From NCBI RefSeq assembly GCF_017168235.1, contig NZ_JABFAO010000004.1:215595-279594 (forward strand): 64,000 nucleotides of DNA, read 5' to 3'. Each line of letters starts with the position of its first letter. Position 1 is the stretch's first letter. Below, one piece after another: positions 9,290 through 17,307 of this stretch. The position numbers and the translations under genes were made by a program. This DNA comes from Rhodococcus sp. KRD197. GTDB taxonomy: Bacteria > Actinomycetota > Actinomycetes > Mycobacteriales > Mycobacteriaceae. Under the pieces are notes generated by a model. The model was not told where the DNA came from. It saw nothing but the letters and a program-made list of their open reading frames with translations, and did not search any database.

Positions 9290-10461
9290 GAACAGTTCGA
9301 CAGGTCGAGACAACTCGTGACTGGACCGATTTCAAGACCGTCGCACACCGAATCTACCGAGACGATCCGTTCGGACTACCCGACGAGACCATCGATCTCG
9401 ATCGTGTCCTCATCGACCCGCCGTCCTCCATCGCATCCACCCGACGAACGTGCGCGTTCGTCGCCTACTCCGACGACGAACCGGTCGGCCGAATCGTTGC
9501 CATCCACGATCTGAATTTCACCGGCTACACCGCAGAACCGATCGGATTCTTCGGCTTCTACGAGGCGATCGACGATCAGGTGGTCGCCGACAGTCTGCTC
9601 GACGCTGCCGCGCAGTGGCTTTCCGGGCGCAAGCTCGCTTCCATGTCGGGTCCCTTCGGTCCCTCGATGTTCTACAGCGCAGGAATCGTCGTCGACGAGG
9701 TGGCGAAACTTCCACTGATCGGAATGCCGCACAACCCGTCGTACTACGCGAACCACTTCGAGAAGTGGGGGCTGGTCGGCATCAAGGACTTCTACAGCTA
9801 CCTGTTCGACGACCCGTGCATGATCTACAACCGCCCCGAGTACGCCCGGCACATGCAGATTTTCGAGAAGATTCGGGCTCGTTCGGAAATCACGTTTCGA
9901 CCCATGAAATATCGGTCGCTGCGACGCGATGCGCGGATCGTGCAGGGTCTGTACAACAAGACGTTCACGAACTTCTGGGGATATTCACCGCTGTCGTACG
10001 TCGAGTTCCTCGAACTGCTGAAGATGATGCTGCCCATCCTCGATCGCAAGCTCACGCTACTGGCCGAACTGCACGGCAAGCCCGTCGGATTCCTGATGGC
10101 GATACCGGATGCGAACGTGGCGGCGTCTCGGGCAGCTCGATTCTCGTCGAGATGGATGCGAGCGGCTGCCACGCTGTGGCACGTCAAACGTCGTGGCAAA
10201 TCTCCAGTGATCGACGGTGTCCGGGTGGACATGCTGTTCGTCGATCCAGAATGCCCGGACAAGGCGGTGGCGTCGCTGTTGATCATGGAGCTGTCACAGC
10301 GGATGCGCGATCGTGGCTACACGCGGGTCGAGGCCGCCCCCGTGCTCGATGACAGTCCATGGATGAAGGGTTCGGTGCTCACTCGGGTCGAGCACACACC
10401 ACATCGCACCTACCGGATCTACAACTGCGATCTGTCGACGATCCCCGGTGGTGGGTCGTGA
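9286..10461 (+). CDS. GNAT-like acyltransferase
   Basis: A 391-residue protein that I assign to the GNAT-like N-acyltransferases from its alternating pattern: an early VGRIVAIHD strand, then EPIGFFGFYEAIDD, a GPFGPSMFYSAG segment, and a C-terminal GKPVGFLMAIPD strand with an acyl-CoA-loop-like LLIMELSQRMRDRGYTRVEAAPV region. It is about twice the length of a single GNAT domain, suggesting two tandem domains. It overlaps the PSD-like gene (ATGA) and the MMPL gene (GTGA). In this context it could N- or O-acylate an amino or hydroxyl group made by the upstream enzymes. The substrate is unknown. Confidence 0.65.
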   Translation: MRTVRQVETTRDWTDFKTVAHRIYRDDPFGLPDETIDLDRVLIDPPSSIASTRRTCAFVAYSDDEPVGRIVAIHDLNFTGYTAEPIGFFGFYEAIDDQVVADSLLDAAAQWLSGRKLASMSGPFGPSMFYSAGIVVDEVAKLPLIGMPHNPSYYANHFEKWGLVGIKDFYSYLFDDPCMIYNRPEYARHMQIFEKIRARSEITFRPMKYRSLRRDARIVQGLYNKTFTNFWGYSPLSYVEFLELLKMMLPILDRKLTLLAELHGKPVGFLMAIPDANVAASRAARFSSRWMRAAATLWHVKRRGKSPVIDGVRVDMLFVDPECPDKAVASLLIMELSQRMRDRGYTRVEAAPVLDDSPWMKGSVLTRVEHTPHRTYRIYNCDLSTIPGGGS

Positions 10462-12716
10462 CCGTAACCGCGACGCCGGTGCGGACGGGCACCGACCGTA
10501 CGGGCGTCGGTGACCGATGGGGCCGGTTGATCGCACGGCATCGTTGGATCGTGTTGGCGGTCTGGGCGGTGTTGGCCGTGGGATCAGCCCTGATGTACCC
10601 GTCGTTCCAGAACAGTCTCGTCGGTGTCAACTTCTCGGTTCCCGGTACGGATTCGAGCAAAGCGGACGAGCTGGTCGAACGCCATTTCAGCTCGTTCGGG
10701 TCCGAGCAACTCGTCGTCACGTTCACCTCGGATTCTGCGACCACCTCGGACGCGGTGTATCGGGAACGCGTTCGCGAGGTCGTGTCCTCGCTGCGGCAGT
10801 CTCCCGACGTCATTCGCGTCGTCGACCCGTACGAGACATTCGGGCTCATCCCGCAACTATCCGAGGACGGCACGTCGGCGGTGGCGCTCGTCGGCGTCGG
10901 TGGTGGCCCGAGTGAGCGGGTTGCTGTGGCCGAGCGCATTCAAGAATTGCTGTCGGGCACATCGGGTGAGGGCATCGAGGTGGCACTCACCGGTTACTCA
11001 CCGATGACGGTGGATTTGACCAGGGTGGAATCCGCCGATGCTCTTCGCGCAGAGAGCATCGGCCTGCCCATCGCATTCGCGGTGCTCGTCGTCGCGCTGG
11101 GGGCCGTGGTCGCTGGGATCGTTCCGCTCGTCTCCACCGGCATCGGCGTGCTCACCGCCTTCGGGGTGTTCTCACTGCTATCGAACGTGATGACGTTCGA
11201 CGTGCTGGTCACCACGGTCGCGTCGATGATCGGGCTGGGGCTCGGAATCGACTACGCCTTGTTCATCGTCAGCCGTTTCCGTGAAGAAGTCGTGCGAAAC
11301 TCGGTTACCTCGCGGCAGGACCGAAAATCGATCGAGCGAGCGGTCGGGGTTGCGATGGGCACAGCCGGGCACACCATTGTCATCTCCGGACTCGTAGTAC
11401 TCATCGCTCTCGGTGCCCTGACCATCGTCGAAGTTCCTGCAGTGCGCAGTATTTCGCTCGTGGTGGCACTGACCGTGTCGTGCGTCGTGCTGGTGGCGTG
11501 GACGCTTCTGCCGGCGATTCTCGCGATTCTCGGTCCTGCCGTCGGCAAGGTACCGATCCCGAAGCGATTTCAGCCACCGCTGGCGAGCGGCGAGGACACA
11601 GTGCCTACCTGGTGGTCGCGGTGGGCTCGACACGTGATGAAGCGTGCTTGGCGCTACACCGCTCTGACCACCCTGATATTGCTCGCCTGCATGGTTCCGA
11701 TCGGCTCGATCCAGTACGGCGTCGACCTCGGTGGCGGTGCACTGAGCGCCGAACCCAGTGGGCGCGCCAACGCGGTGCTGACCGACAAGTTCGCAGCCGG
11801 GACGATCTCGCCCATCACAGTGGTGTTCACCGGGTCCGACGACGGACCGCTGAACTCCGAACAAGCCGATACTGTCGCGAGCCTGTCGGACGCCGTTCGC
11901 TCCGACGACCGGGTCGCCTATGCACTGGCGCAGCAGGAAGACGGACGCTCCATGCTCGTGGTGGTGCCGTCGGTGCCGATCGACTCGAACGCAGCCTCCG
12001 AACTAGTGGTGGACATACGGGATCAGGCCGATGCCCTGCGCGGTATCGACGGCACGAACGCGTCCGTCGGCGGCACGACGGCGCTCGTCGTCGATGCCTC
12101 CGACGAGATCGCAGGCAAGCTGCTGTGGGTGATCGCGGCGGTGCTGGCGTTCTCGTTCGTCTATCTGGCGTTCGTCTTCCGCAGCCTGGTGATTCCGATC
12201 AAGGCGGTGGCGATGAACGTTCTCGTCACCGGTGCGGCACTGGGCTTGACCGTGGCAGTGTTCCAGTGGGGTTGGGGCTCTGATCTTCTAGGCTTCGAGA
12301 GTTCCGGGTACATCCAGGTCTATCTACCCGTCACCGTGTTCGCGGTGGTGTTCGGTCTGTCGATGGACTACGAGGTCTTCCTCATCGGACGGATGCGCGA
12401 AGTGTTCGTCAGGGGACGGGACAACGAGGCCGCGATCGTGGACGGGATCGAACACACTGCGAGGCCGATCACGGCCGCCGCGGCGATCATGATCGCGGTG
12501 TTCGGCAGCTTCTTGACCGCCGATGTACTCGAACTGCAGCAGTTCGGCTTCGCGTTGGCCGTTGCCGTGCTTTTCGACGCCATACTGGTGCGGATGATGC
12601 TGGTGCCCGCGATGATGCAGCTGTTCGGGGCCCGCAACTGGTGGCCGGGGTCGCGCAGCGTTCCTGCATCGGAACCGGAATCCGAACCGAACGCGGCACT
12701 GGCGGGAGGTCGGTAG
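10458..12716 (+). CDS. MMPL family RND lipid transporter
   Basis: A 752-residue transporter beginning at a GTG that overlaps the previous stop by two bases; the frame runs upstream to 10359 but within the preceding gene. An N-terminal membrane segment (HRWIVLAVWAVLAVGSALMYP) is followed by a periplasmic domain (VPGTDSSKADELVERHF), a five-to-six-helix bundle containing GLGLGIDYALFIVSRFREE, a second periplasmic domain, and a second bundle with FGLSMDYEVFLIGRMREVF. The two D-Y pairs (GIDYA, SMDYE) are the proton-relay aspartates of MMPL proteins. MMPL proteins move envelope lipids, typically beside the genes that make them, so this is the likely exporter for the product of this operon. Confidence 0.88.
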   Translation: MTVTATPVRTGTDRTGVGDRWGRLIARHRWIVLAVWAVLAVGSALMYPSFQNSLVGVNFSVPGTDSSKADELVERHFSSFGSEQLVVTFTSDSATTSDAVYRERVREVVSSLRQSPDVIRVVDPYETFGLIPQLSEDGTSAVALVGVGGGPSERVAVAERIQELLSGTSGEGIEVALTGYSPMTVDLTRVESADALRAESIGLPIAFAVLVVALGAVVAGIVPLVSTGIGVLTAFGVFSLLSNVMTFDVLVTTVASMIGLGLGIDYALFIVSRFREEVVRNSVTSRQDRKSIERAVGVAMGTAGHTIVISGLVVLIALGALTIVEVPAVRSISLVVALTVSCVVLVAWTLLPAILAILGPAVGKVPIPKRFQPPLASGEDTVPTWWSRWARHVMKRAWRYTALTTLILLACMVPIGSIQYGVDLGGGALSAEPSGRANAVLTDKFAAGTISPITVVFTGSDDGPLNSEQADTVASLSDAVRSDDRVAYALAQQEDGRSMLVVVPSVPIDSNAASELVVDIRDQADALRGIDGTNASVGGTTALVVDASDEIAGKLLWVIAAVLAFSFVYLAFVFRSLVIPIKAVAMNVLVTGAALGLTVAVFQWGWGSDLLGFESSGYIQVYLPVTVFAVVFGLSMDYEVFLIGRMREVFVRGRDNEAAIVDGIEHTARPITAAAAIMIAVFGSFLTADVLELQQFGFALAVAVLFDAILVRMMLVPAMMQLFGARNWWPGSRSVPASEPESEPNAALAGGR

Positions 12717-13069
12717 TTCGGGCCGTACAAGCGTCGTTTTGGAGTTGGTGTTGTACCTGTTGTAGTCTGGTCGACGGTTCGGAATGAGTTGCTCGTGTGA
12801 ACGAGCTTCGAAGTTCGGTACCGCCCAATCAAGTTCTACCCAAGACCGTTGGTCACCGCCTTCTCGATGGATTCTCCTGACGGATACGCGGTTGAAGGTT
12901 CGGATTCGCTCCGGACGGCCCACGCAGGAGAACGAGGTAGGGAACTTGCTGTGCAGCTGGCTTTACAGCTGCGTACTCGTTCACGCCCCGTGTGCTTCTG
13001 CACCGGGGCGTTCGTCGTTTCTTCGGCCCTATCGCGACCGACACGACTACATACGAGAGGAGGCGAAGT
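12717..13069 (+). promoter_or_regulatory. rplJ upstream region with probable L10 leader
   Basis: No gene is supported in these 353 bases. TGTAGTCT at 12761-12768 could be an extended -10 element, but no well-spaced -35 was found. Several potential hairpins follow from about 12890, including CAGCTGGCTTTACAGCTG (12955-12972) and a strong one at 12984-13010 (CGCCCCG paired with CGGGGCG) followed by TTCGTCGTTT. In many bacteria an L10 leader binds the L10-L12 complex and represses rplJL; position and structure suit that role, but the Rfam consensus was not checked. GAGAGGAGG at about 13055-13063 is the rplJ ribosome site. Confidence 0.5.
12984..13020 (+). terminator. Attenuator-like hairpin in the rplJ leader
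   Basis: CGCCCCG and CGGGGCG form a seven-pair outer stem with extra pairing inside, followed by a moderately T-rich tail. It lies 50-85 bases before the rplJ start, within the leader, so it may set the ratio of read-through instead of ending a transcript outright. Confidence 0.5.
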
Positions 13070-13621
13070 ATGGCAAAGCCCGAAAAGGTTTCGGCAGTTT
13101 CCGAGATCACCGAGCAGTTCAAGGGTTCGACGGCTGCTGTCGTCACGGAATACCGCGGACTGTCGGTATCCGGCCTGACACAGCTGCGGCGTGCGCTCGG
13201 CGAGAGTGCCACGTACTCCGTCGCCAAGAACACCCTGGTCAAGCGCGCTGCTGCCGACGCCGGCATCACCGGCTTGGATGAGTTGTTCGTCGGACCGACC
13301 GCAATTGCCTTCATCAAGGGCGAGCCGGTCGACGCAGCGAAGGCCATCAAGGCGTTCGCCAAGGACAACAAGGCCTTGGTCGTCAAGGGCGGCTACATGG
13401 ACGGCGTCACGCTGTCCGTGGACGAGATCAACAAGATCGCCGATCTCGAGTCCCGCGAAATCCTGTTGGCCAAGCTCGCAGGTGCCATGAAGGGCAACCT
13501 GTCCAAGGCTGCAGGCTTGTTCAATGCTCCCGCATCGCAGGTTGCACGTTTGGCCGCAGCGTTGGCAGAGAAGAAGGCCAGCGAAGCACCGGCAGAAGCA
13601 GAAGCTCCCGCCGAAAGCTGA
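13070..13621 (+). CDS. rplJ: 50S ribosomal protein L10
   Basis: A 183-residue L10, the base of the L7/L12 stalk. The N-terminal rRNA-binding part shows [21 protein letters not shown] and [13 protein letters not shown], and GPTAIAF follows. The C-terminal helix and Ala/Glu-rich tail bind L7/L12 dimers. The ATG at 13070 is chosen because GAGGAGG is just upstream and the conserved N-terminus starts there, although the frame stays open for 26 codons further up. It precedes rplL by 79 bases. Confidence 0.97.
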   Translation: MAKPEKVSAVSEITEQFKGSTAAVVTEYRGLSVSGLTQLRRALGESATYSVAKNTLVKRAAADAGITGLDELFVGPTAIAFIKGEPVDAAKAIKAFAKDNKALVVKGGYMDGVTLSVDEINKIADLESREILLAKLAGAMKGNLSKAAGLFNAPASQVARLAAALAEKKASEAPAEAEAPAES

Positions 13622-13700
13622 TCCGCACACAGCGACAGCTCCACACCCGAACCTGTGTCGCGGATCAGCGACTCGGTACATATAGGAAGGACCCGCCACC

Positions 13701-14087
13701 ATGGCGAAGCTCAGCACCGAAGAATTGCTCGACCAGTTCAAGGAGCTCACCCTCCTCGAGCTCAGTGAGTTCGTGAAGGCATTCGAGGAGACCTTCGAGG
13801 TCACCGCAGCCGCTCCCGTCGCAGTTGCAGCAGCCGGCGCAGCCGGTGCTCCGGCTGAGGCTGCCGAAGAGCAGGACGAGTTCGACGTCGTCCTCGAGTC
13901 GGCCGGCGACAAGAAGATCCAGGTCATCAAGGTCGTCCGTGAGGTCGTCTCCGGACTGGGTCTGAAGGAAGCCAAGGACCTCGTCGAGAGCGCTCCGAAG
14001 GCCATCCTGGAGAAGGTCGCCAAGGACGCAGCCGAGGCTGCCAAGGAGAAGCTGGAAGCAGCCGGCGCGAAGATCACCGTCAAGTAG
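13701..14087 (+). CDS. rplL: 50S ribosomal protein L7/L12
   Basis: A 128-residue L7/L12. The N-terminal dimerisation domain ([28 protein letters not shown]) is joined by an Ala/Pro-rich hinge (about residues 35-55) to the C-terminal domain with [23 protein letters not shown] and [19 protein letters not shown]7/L12 recruits translation GTPases. AGGAAGGA lies about ten bases before the ATG. A terminator hairpin begins about 20 bases after the stop. Confidence 0.97.
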   Translation: MAKLSTEELLDQFKELTLLELSEFVKAFEETFEVTAAAPVAVAAAGAAGAPAEAAEEQDEFDVVLESAGDKKIQVIKVVREVVSGLGLKEAKDLVESAPKAILEKVAKDAAEAAKEKLEAAGAKITVK

Positions 14088-14105
14088 TCATTGCCGGAGC
14101 TCGTA

Positions 14106-14140
14106 CGAAGGGCCATCCCCGACAAGGGGGTGGCCCTTCG
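14106..14140 (+). terminator. Intrinsic terminator after rplL
   Basis: CGAAGGGCCATCCCC pairs with GGGGGTGGCCCTTCG around a four- to five-base loop, followed by TCTTTGTCTG. It closes the rplJL unit. Confidence 0.93.
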
Positions 14141-14402
14141 TCTTTGTCTGTTCTGTGTTCTTTCCCTGTCTCTTGTCGATCGAACTGTGCGACGACACAA
14201 ACATCGCGAATTGGAATTGTTCACAAATCGGGCGAGTCTCGAGCGTGTCGCGGTGAGATGAGACACACTGTTCCGGGGATCGAAGCCCGACTCGGAGAAG
14301 TTCTTACCGGGCAGTAAGCTCCAGTGTCGGTGGGGACACTCACGTGCGATAGAGTGACCCAACCCACATCCGGGTCGATGTGTACGAACTGTGGAGGTCA
14401 GA
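14141..14402. promoter_or_regulatory. Region upstream of mceG with two inverted repeats
   Basis: The gap between rplL and mceG (14088-14402) holds the rplL terminator and then about 260 bases without a supported gene. Two short inverted repeats stand close together: TTAC-N6-GTAA at 14304-14317 and AGTGTC-N6-GACACT at 14323-14340. TTAC/GTAA half-sites are common in TetR-family operators, so these could control the Mce operon; this is inference. GGAGG at 14393-14397 is the ribosome-binding site for the GTG at 14403. Confidence 0.4.
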
Positions 14403-15641
14403 GTGGGAGTCGAGGTTTCGGTCGAGGGATTGACCAAGTCTTTCGGTGTACAGAAGATTTGGCAGGACGTTTCCTTGACGCTGCCGTCCGGTGAGGTCAG
14501 CGCGTTGCTGGGACCGTCGGGCACGGGAAAGTCTGTGTTCCTCAAGTCACTGATCGGACTGTTGCGGCCCGAGCAGGGCAAGATCTTCGTCGACGGAACC
14601 GACATCCTGCAGTGCTCGTCACGCGATCTGTACGAGATCCGCAAGCTGTTCGGAGTGCTGTTCCAGGACGGCGCGTTGTTCGGTTCCATGAATCTCTACG
14701 ACAACGTCGCGTTCCCACTTCGCGAGCACACCAAGAAGTCCGAGTCGGACATTCGCAAGATTGTCATGGAGAAGCTCGAGCTGACCGGTCTGATCGGTGC
14801 TGAGGAAAAGCTACCCGGCGAGATCTCCGGCGGTATGCGCAAGCGCGCAGGCCTGGCCCGCGCGCTGGTGCTCGATCCCGAGATCATCCTCGTCGACGAG
14901 CCCGACTCGGGACTCGATCCCGTTCGCACCACCTACATCTCGCAGACGCTGATCGACATCAACGCCGAAATCGATGCGACCATTCTCATCGTCTCGCACA
15001 ACATCAACCTCGCCCGAACGGTTCCGGACAACATCGGAATGCTGTTCCGGCGCCAACTGGTGATGTTCGGTCCGCGTGAAGTTCTGCTCACCAGCGACGA
15101 GCCGGTTGTCAAGCAGTTCCTGAACGGCACGATGATCGGGCCGATCGGCATGTCGGAGGAGAAGGACGAGGCGCAGATGGCGCAGGAGCAGGCGATGGTC
15201 GATGCCGGGCACCACGCCGGTGGTGTCGAAGACGTCGAAGGCATCGTTCCCCAGATGAAGGCAACGCCCGGCATGCCGGTGCGTCAGGCGGTCGGACGTC
15301 GCCAGGAAAGGGTGCGCCAGATCATGCACACGTTGCCGCACAGCGCGCAGGTGGCCATTCAGGAGAGCCTCGACAACACCGACCCGGGGCAGCCGACTCC
15401 CGCCTACAGCGAAGCGGGCAGCCACTCGTACGAGGCCGCGGGCTACGAGAACGCGGCGCCTGAGAACACCGGCTACGACAACACCGGCTACGACAACACC
15501 GGCTACGCCAACTCGGGATACGACGAGGCGGGCTACGCGAGTTCGGGATACGACCAGACCGGCTACGACAATTCGGGGTACGAAGCCGGACACCGCGATC
15601 AGGGCCAGGGCCAGGGCCCTGCGCAAGGGCGGGGACAGTAA
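14403..15641 (+). CDS. mceG: Mce system ATPase MceG (Mkl) with repetitive C-terminal tail
   Basis: A 412-residue ABC ATPase that energises Mce lipid importers. The Walker A motif GPSGTGKS is at residues 37-44, followed by a Q-loop at FQDGALF, the signature ISGGMRKRAG and the Walker B region IILVDEPDSGLDP. Residues of about 250-330 form the MceG-specific extension. The last 80 residues are unusual: a run of Gly-Tyr units (GYDNT, GYANS, GYDEA and so on) about eight times, then a Gln/Gly tail. The GTG at 14403 has GGAGG five bases upstream; the frame also begins at a GTG at 14391. Two yrbE genes follow. In mycobacteria mkl also lies near rplL. Confidence 0.93.
   Translation: MGVEVSVEGLTKSFGVQKIWQDVSLTLPSGEVSALLGPSGTGKSVFLKSLIGLLRPEQGKIFVDGTDILQCSSRDLYEIRKLFGVLFQDGALFGSMNLYDNVAFPLREHTKKSESDIRKIVMEKLELTGLIGAEEKLPGEISGGMRKRAGLARALVLDPEIILVDEPDSGLDPVRTTYISQTLIDINAEIDATILIVSHNINLARTVPDNIGMLFRRQLVMFGPREVLLTSDEPVVKQFLNGTMIGPIGMSEEKDEAQMAQEQAMVDAGHHAGGVEDVEGIVPQMKATPGMPVRQAVGRRQERVRQIMHTLPHSAQVAIQESLDNTDPGQPTPAYSEAGSHSYEAAGYENAAPENTGYDNTGYDNTGYANSGYDEAGYASSGYDQTGYDNSGYEAGHRDQGQGQGPAQGRGQ
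15435..15590 (+). repeat. Gly-Tyr-coding tandem repeat in mceG
   Basis: About ten copies of a degenerate 15-base unit of the type GGCTACGACAACACC, each coding five residues around Gly-Tyr. The units differ mainly at third positions and in the Asn/Ser/Thr/Glu slots, so the repeat is kept at protein level and is not a recent DNA expansion. Confidence 0.85.
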
Positions 15642-15646
15642 GGATT

Positions 15647-16441
15647 ATGGGTGGTTCCAAGAAATCAGCTCTCGCTCCGGCGGGCGCCGCACTGACGCAA
15701 GCCGGAAACATCGTCGAACTGTTCATGGACGTCGTGCGAGCCACGTTCAGGCGACCGTTCCAATTTCGTGAGTTCATCGAGCAGGCCTGGTTCATCGCCA
15801 GCGTCACTATCCTCCCGACGGCTCTCGTGGCCATTCCGTTCGGTGCAGTGGTGTCGCTACAGACCGGTTCGCTGATCAAGCAGCTCGGCGCGGAATCGTT
15901 CACTGGCGCGGCCAGCGTGCTCGCCGTCATCCAGCAGGGCAGTCCCATCGTGACGGCGCTCCTTATCGCAGGAGCTGCTGGATCCGCGGTGACTGCCGAC
16001 CTGGGCTCACGCACCATCCGCGAGGAAATCGACGCCATGCGGGTGCTGGGCATCGATCCGGTGCACCGGCTCGTCGTGCCCCGCGTGCTGGCGATGATTC
16101 TGGTTGCGGTGCTCCTCAACGGACTCGTCTCAGTTGTCGGCATCACCGGCGGCTACTTCTTCAACATCATCCTCCAGGGCGGAACACCCGGCGCCTACCT
16201 CGCGTCGTTCTCCGCACTGGCGCAGCTGCCGGACCTGTATGTAGCGGAGCTCAAGGCCGCAATCTTCGGTGTCATCGCCGGAATCATCGCCTGCTACAAG
16301 GGGCTCAACCCCAACCCTGGGCCCAAGGGCGTCGGCGAGGCAGTGAATCAGACGGTGGTCATCACCTTCCTGCTGCTGTTCTTCGCGAATCTCATTCTCA
16401 CCCTGGTGTACCTCCAGGTCGTGCCCGCGAGAGGAAGCTGA
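15647..16441 (+). CDS. Mce permease YrbEA (MlaE family)
   Basis: A 264-residue MlaE-like permease, one of two YrbE subunits that form the inner-membrane channel of the Mce importer powered by MceG. Several membrane segments are clear (for example IASVTILPTALVAIPFGAVVSL and ILVAVLLNGLVSVVGITGGYF). The cytoplasmic EExDAMRVLGIDPVHRLVVPRVLA stretch is the family signature, which contacts the ATPase. It starts five bases after the mceG stop, so ATPase and permease are probably co-transcribed. Confidence 0.94.
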   Translation: MGGSKKSALAPAGAALTQAGNIVELFMDVVRATFRRPFQFREFIEQAWFIASVTILPTALVAIPFGAVVSLQTGSLIKQLGAESFTGAASVLAVIQQGSPIVTALLIAGAAGSAVTADLGSRTIREEIDAMRVLGIDPVHRLVVPRVLAMILVAVLLNGLVSVVGITGGYFFNIILQGGTPGAYLASFSALAQLPDLYVAELKAAIFGVIAGIIACYKGLNPNPGPKGVGEAVNQTVVITFLLLFFANLILTLVYLQVVPARGS

Positions 16442-16446
16442 CCGCA

Positions 16447-17307
16447 ATGACCATCGCCAAAGGTCGTGGCGACCGTACTCTCCTGCGCGCAAAACGCGTT
16501 GCGAGCGCGCCACTGAACATTCTCGACAGTGCCGGCGAGCAGATGTCGTTCTACGTGCGCGCCATCGGCTGGGTCCCGCGCACCCTGGTCCATTACAAGA
16601 AGGAAGTTCTGCGACTGCTCGCTGAGGTCACCTTCGGCACGGGCGCACTGGCCATCATCGGTGGCACCATCGGCGTGATCGTGATGATGTCCGGTGCCAC
16701 CGGTGTGGTCGTCGGTCTGCAGGGCTACGCCGCACTCGAACAGCTCGGTAGCTCGGTGCTCACCGGCTTCCTGTCCGCGTACATCAACACCCGAGAGATC
16801 GCGCCCATCGTCGCCGGTCTGGCGCTGTCGGCGACCGTAGGCGCAGGGTTCACCGCCCAACTCGGCGCCATGCGAATTTCCGAGGAGATCGACGCACTCG
16901 AGGTGATGGCCGTCCCGAGTGTGCCGTTCTTGGTCACCACGCGCATGATCGCTGGCTTCGTCGCTGTCATCCCGCTGTACATCGTGGGTCTGCTGGCGTC
17001 GTATATCGCCTCCCGCGGAATCAGTACCATCTTCAATGGTCAATCGGGGGGCTCGTACGATCACTACTTCAATCTGTTCCTGCCCCCCGAGGACGTCCTC
17101 TACTCGTTCCTGAAGGTGCTGATCTTCGCCTTCGTTCTCATCATGATTCACTGCTACTACGGGTTTCACGCGTCGGGCGGACCCGCGGGCGTGGGCGTGG
17201 CAGTGGGTCGCGCCGTGCGAACTGCCATCGTCACGATTGCGGTTCTGGACTTCTTCCTCAGTCTCGCGATCTGGGGAACCACCACCACAGTCAGGGTTGC
17301 GGGATGA
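16447..17307 (+). CDS. Mce permease YrbEB (MlaE family)
   Basis: A 286-residue MlaE-like permease, the partner of the preceding YrbE. It carries the matching signature EEIDALEVMAVPSVPFLVTTRM and membrane segments at GALAIIGGTIGVIVMMSGATGVVVGL and PIVAGLALSATVGAGF. It has a longer N-terminal cytoplasmic part than its neighbour. It starts five bases after yrbEA and overlaps mceA by four bases (ATGA). Confidence 0.94.
   Translation: MTIAKGRGDRTLLRAKRVASAPLNILDSAGEQMSFYVRAIGWVPRTLVHYKKEVLRLLAEVTFGTGALAIIGGTIGVIVMMSGATGVVVGLQGYAALEQLGSSVLTGFLSAYINTREIAPIVAGLALSATVGAGFTAQLGAMRISEEIDALEVMAVPSVPFLVTTRMIAGFVAVIPLYIVGLLASYIASRGISTIFNGQSGGSYDHYFNLFLPPEDVLYSFLKVLIFAFVLIMIHCYYGFHASGGPAGVGVAVGRAVRTAIVTIAVLDFFLSLAIWGTTTTVRVAG

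Noticed and set aside
12836..14689. 617-residue minus-strand frame across rplJ, rplL and the mceG start
   Set aside because: It crosses several real genes and two terminators and has low-complexity Ser/Arg content.
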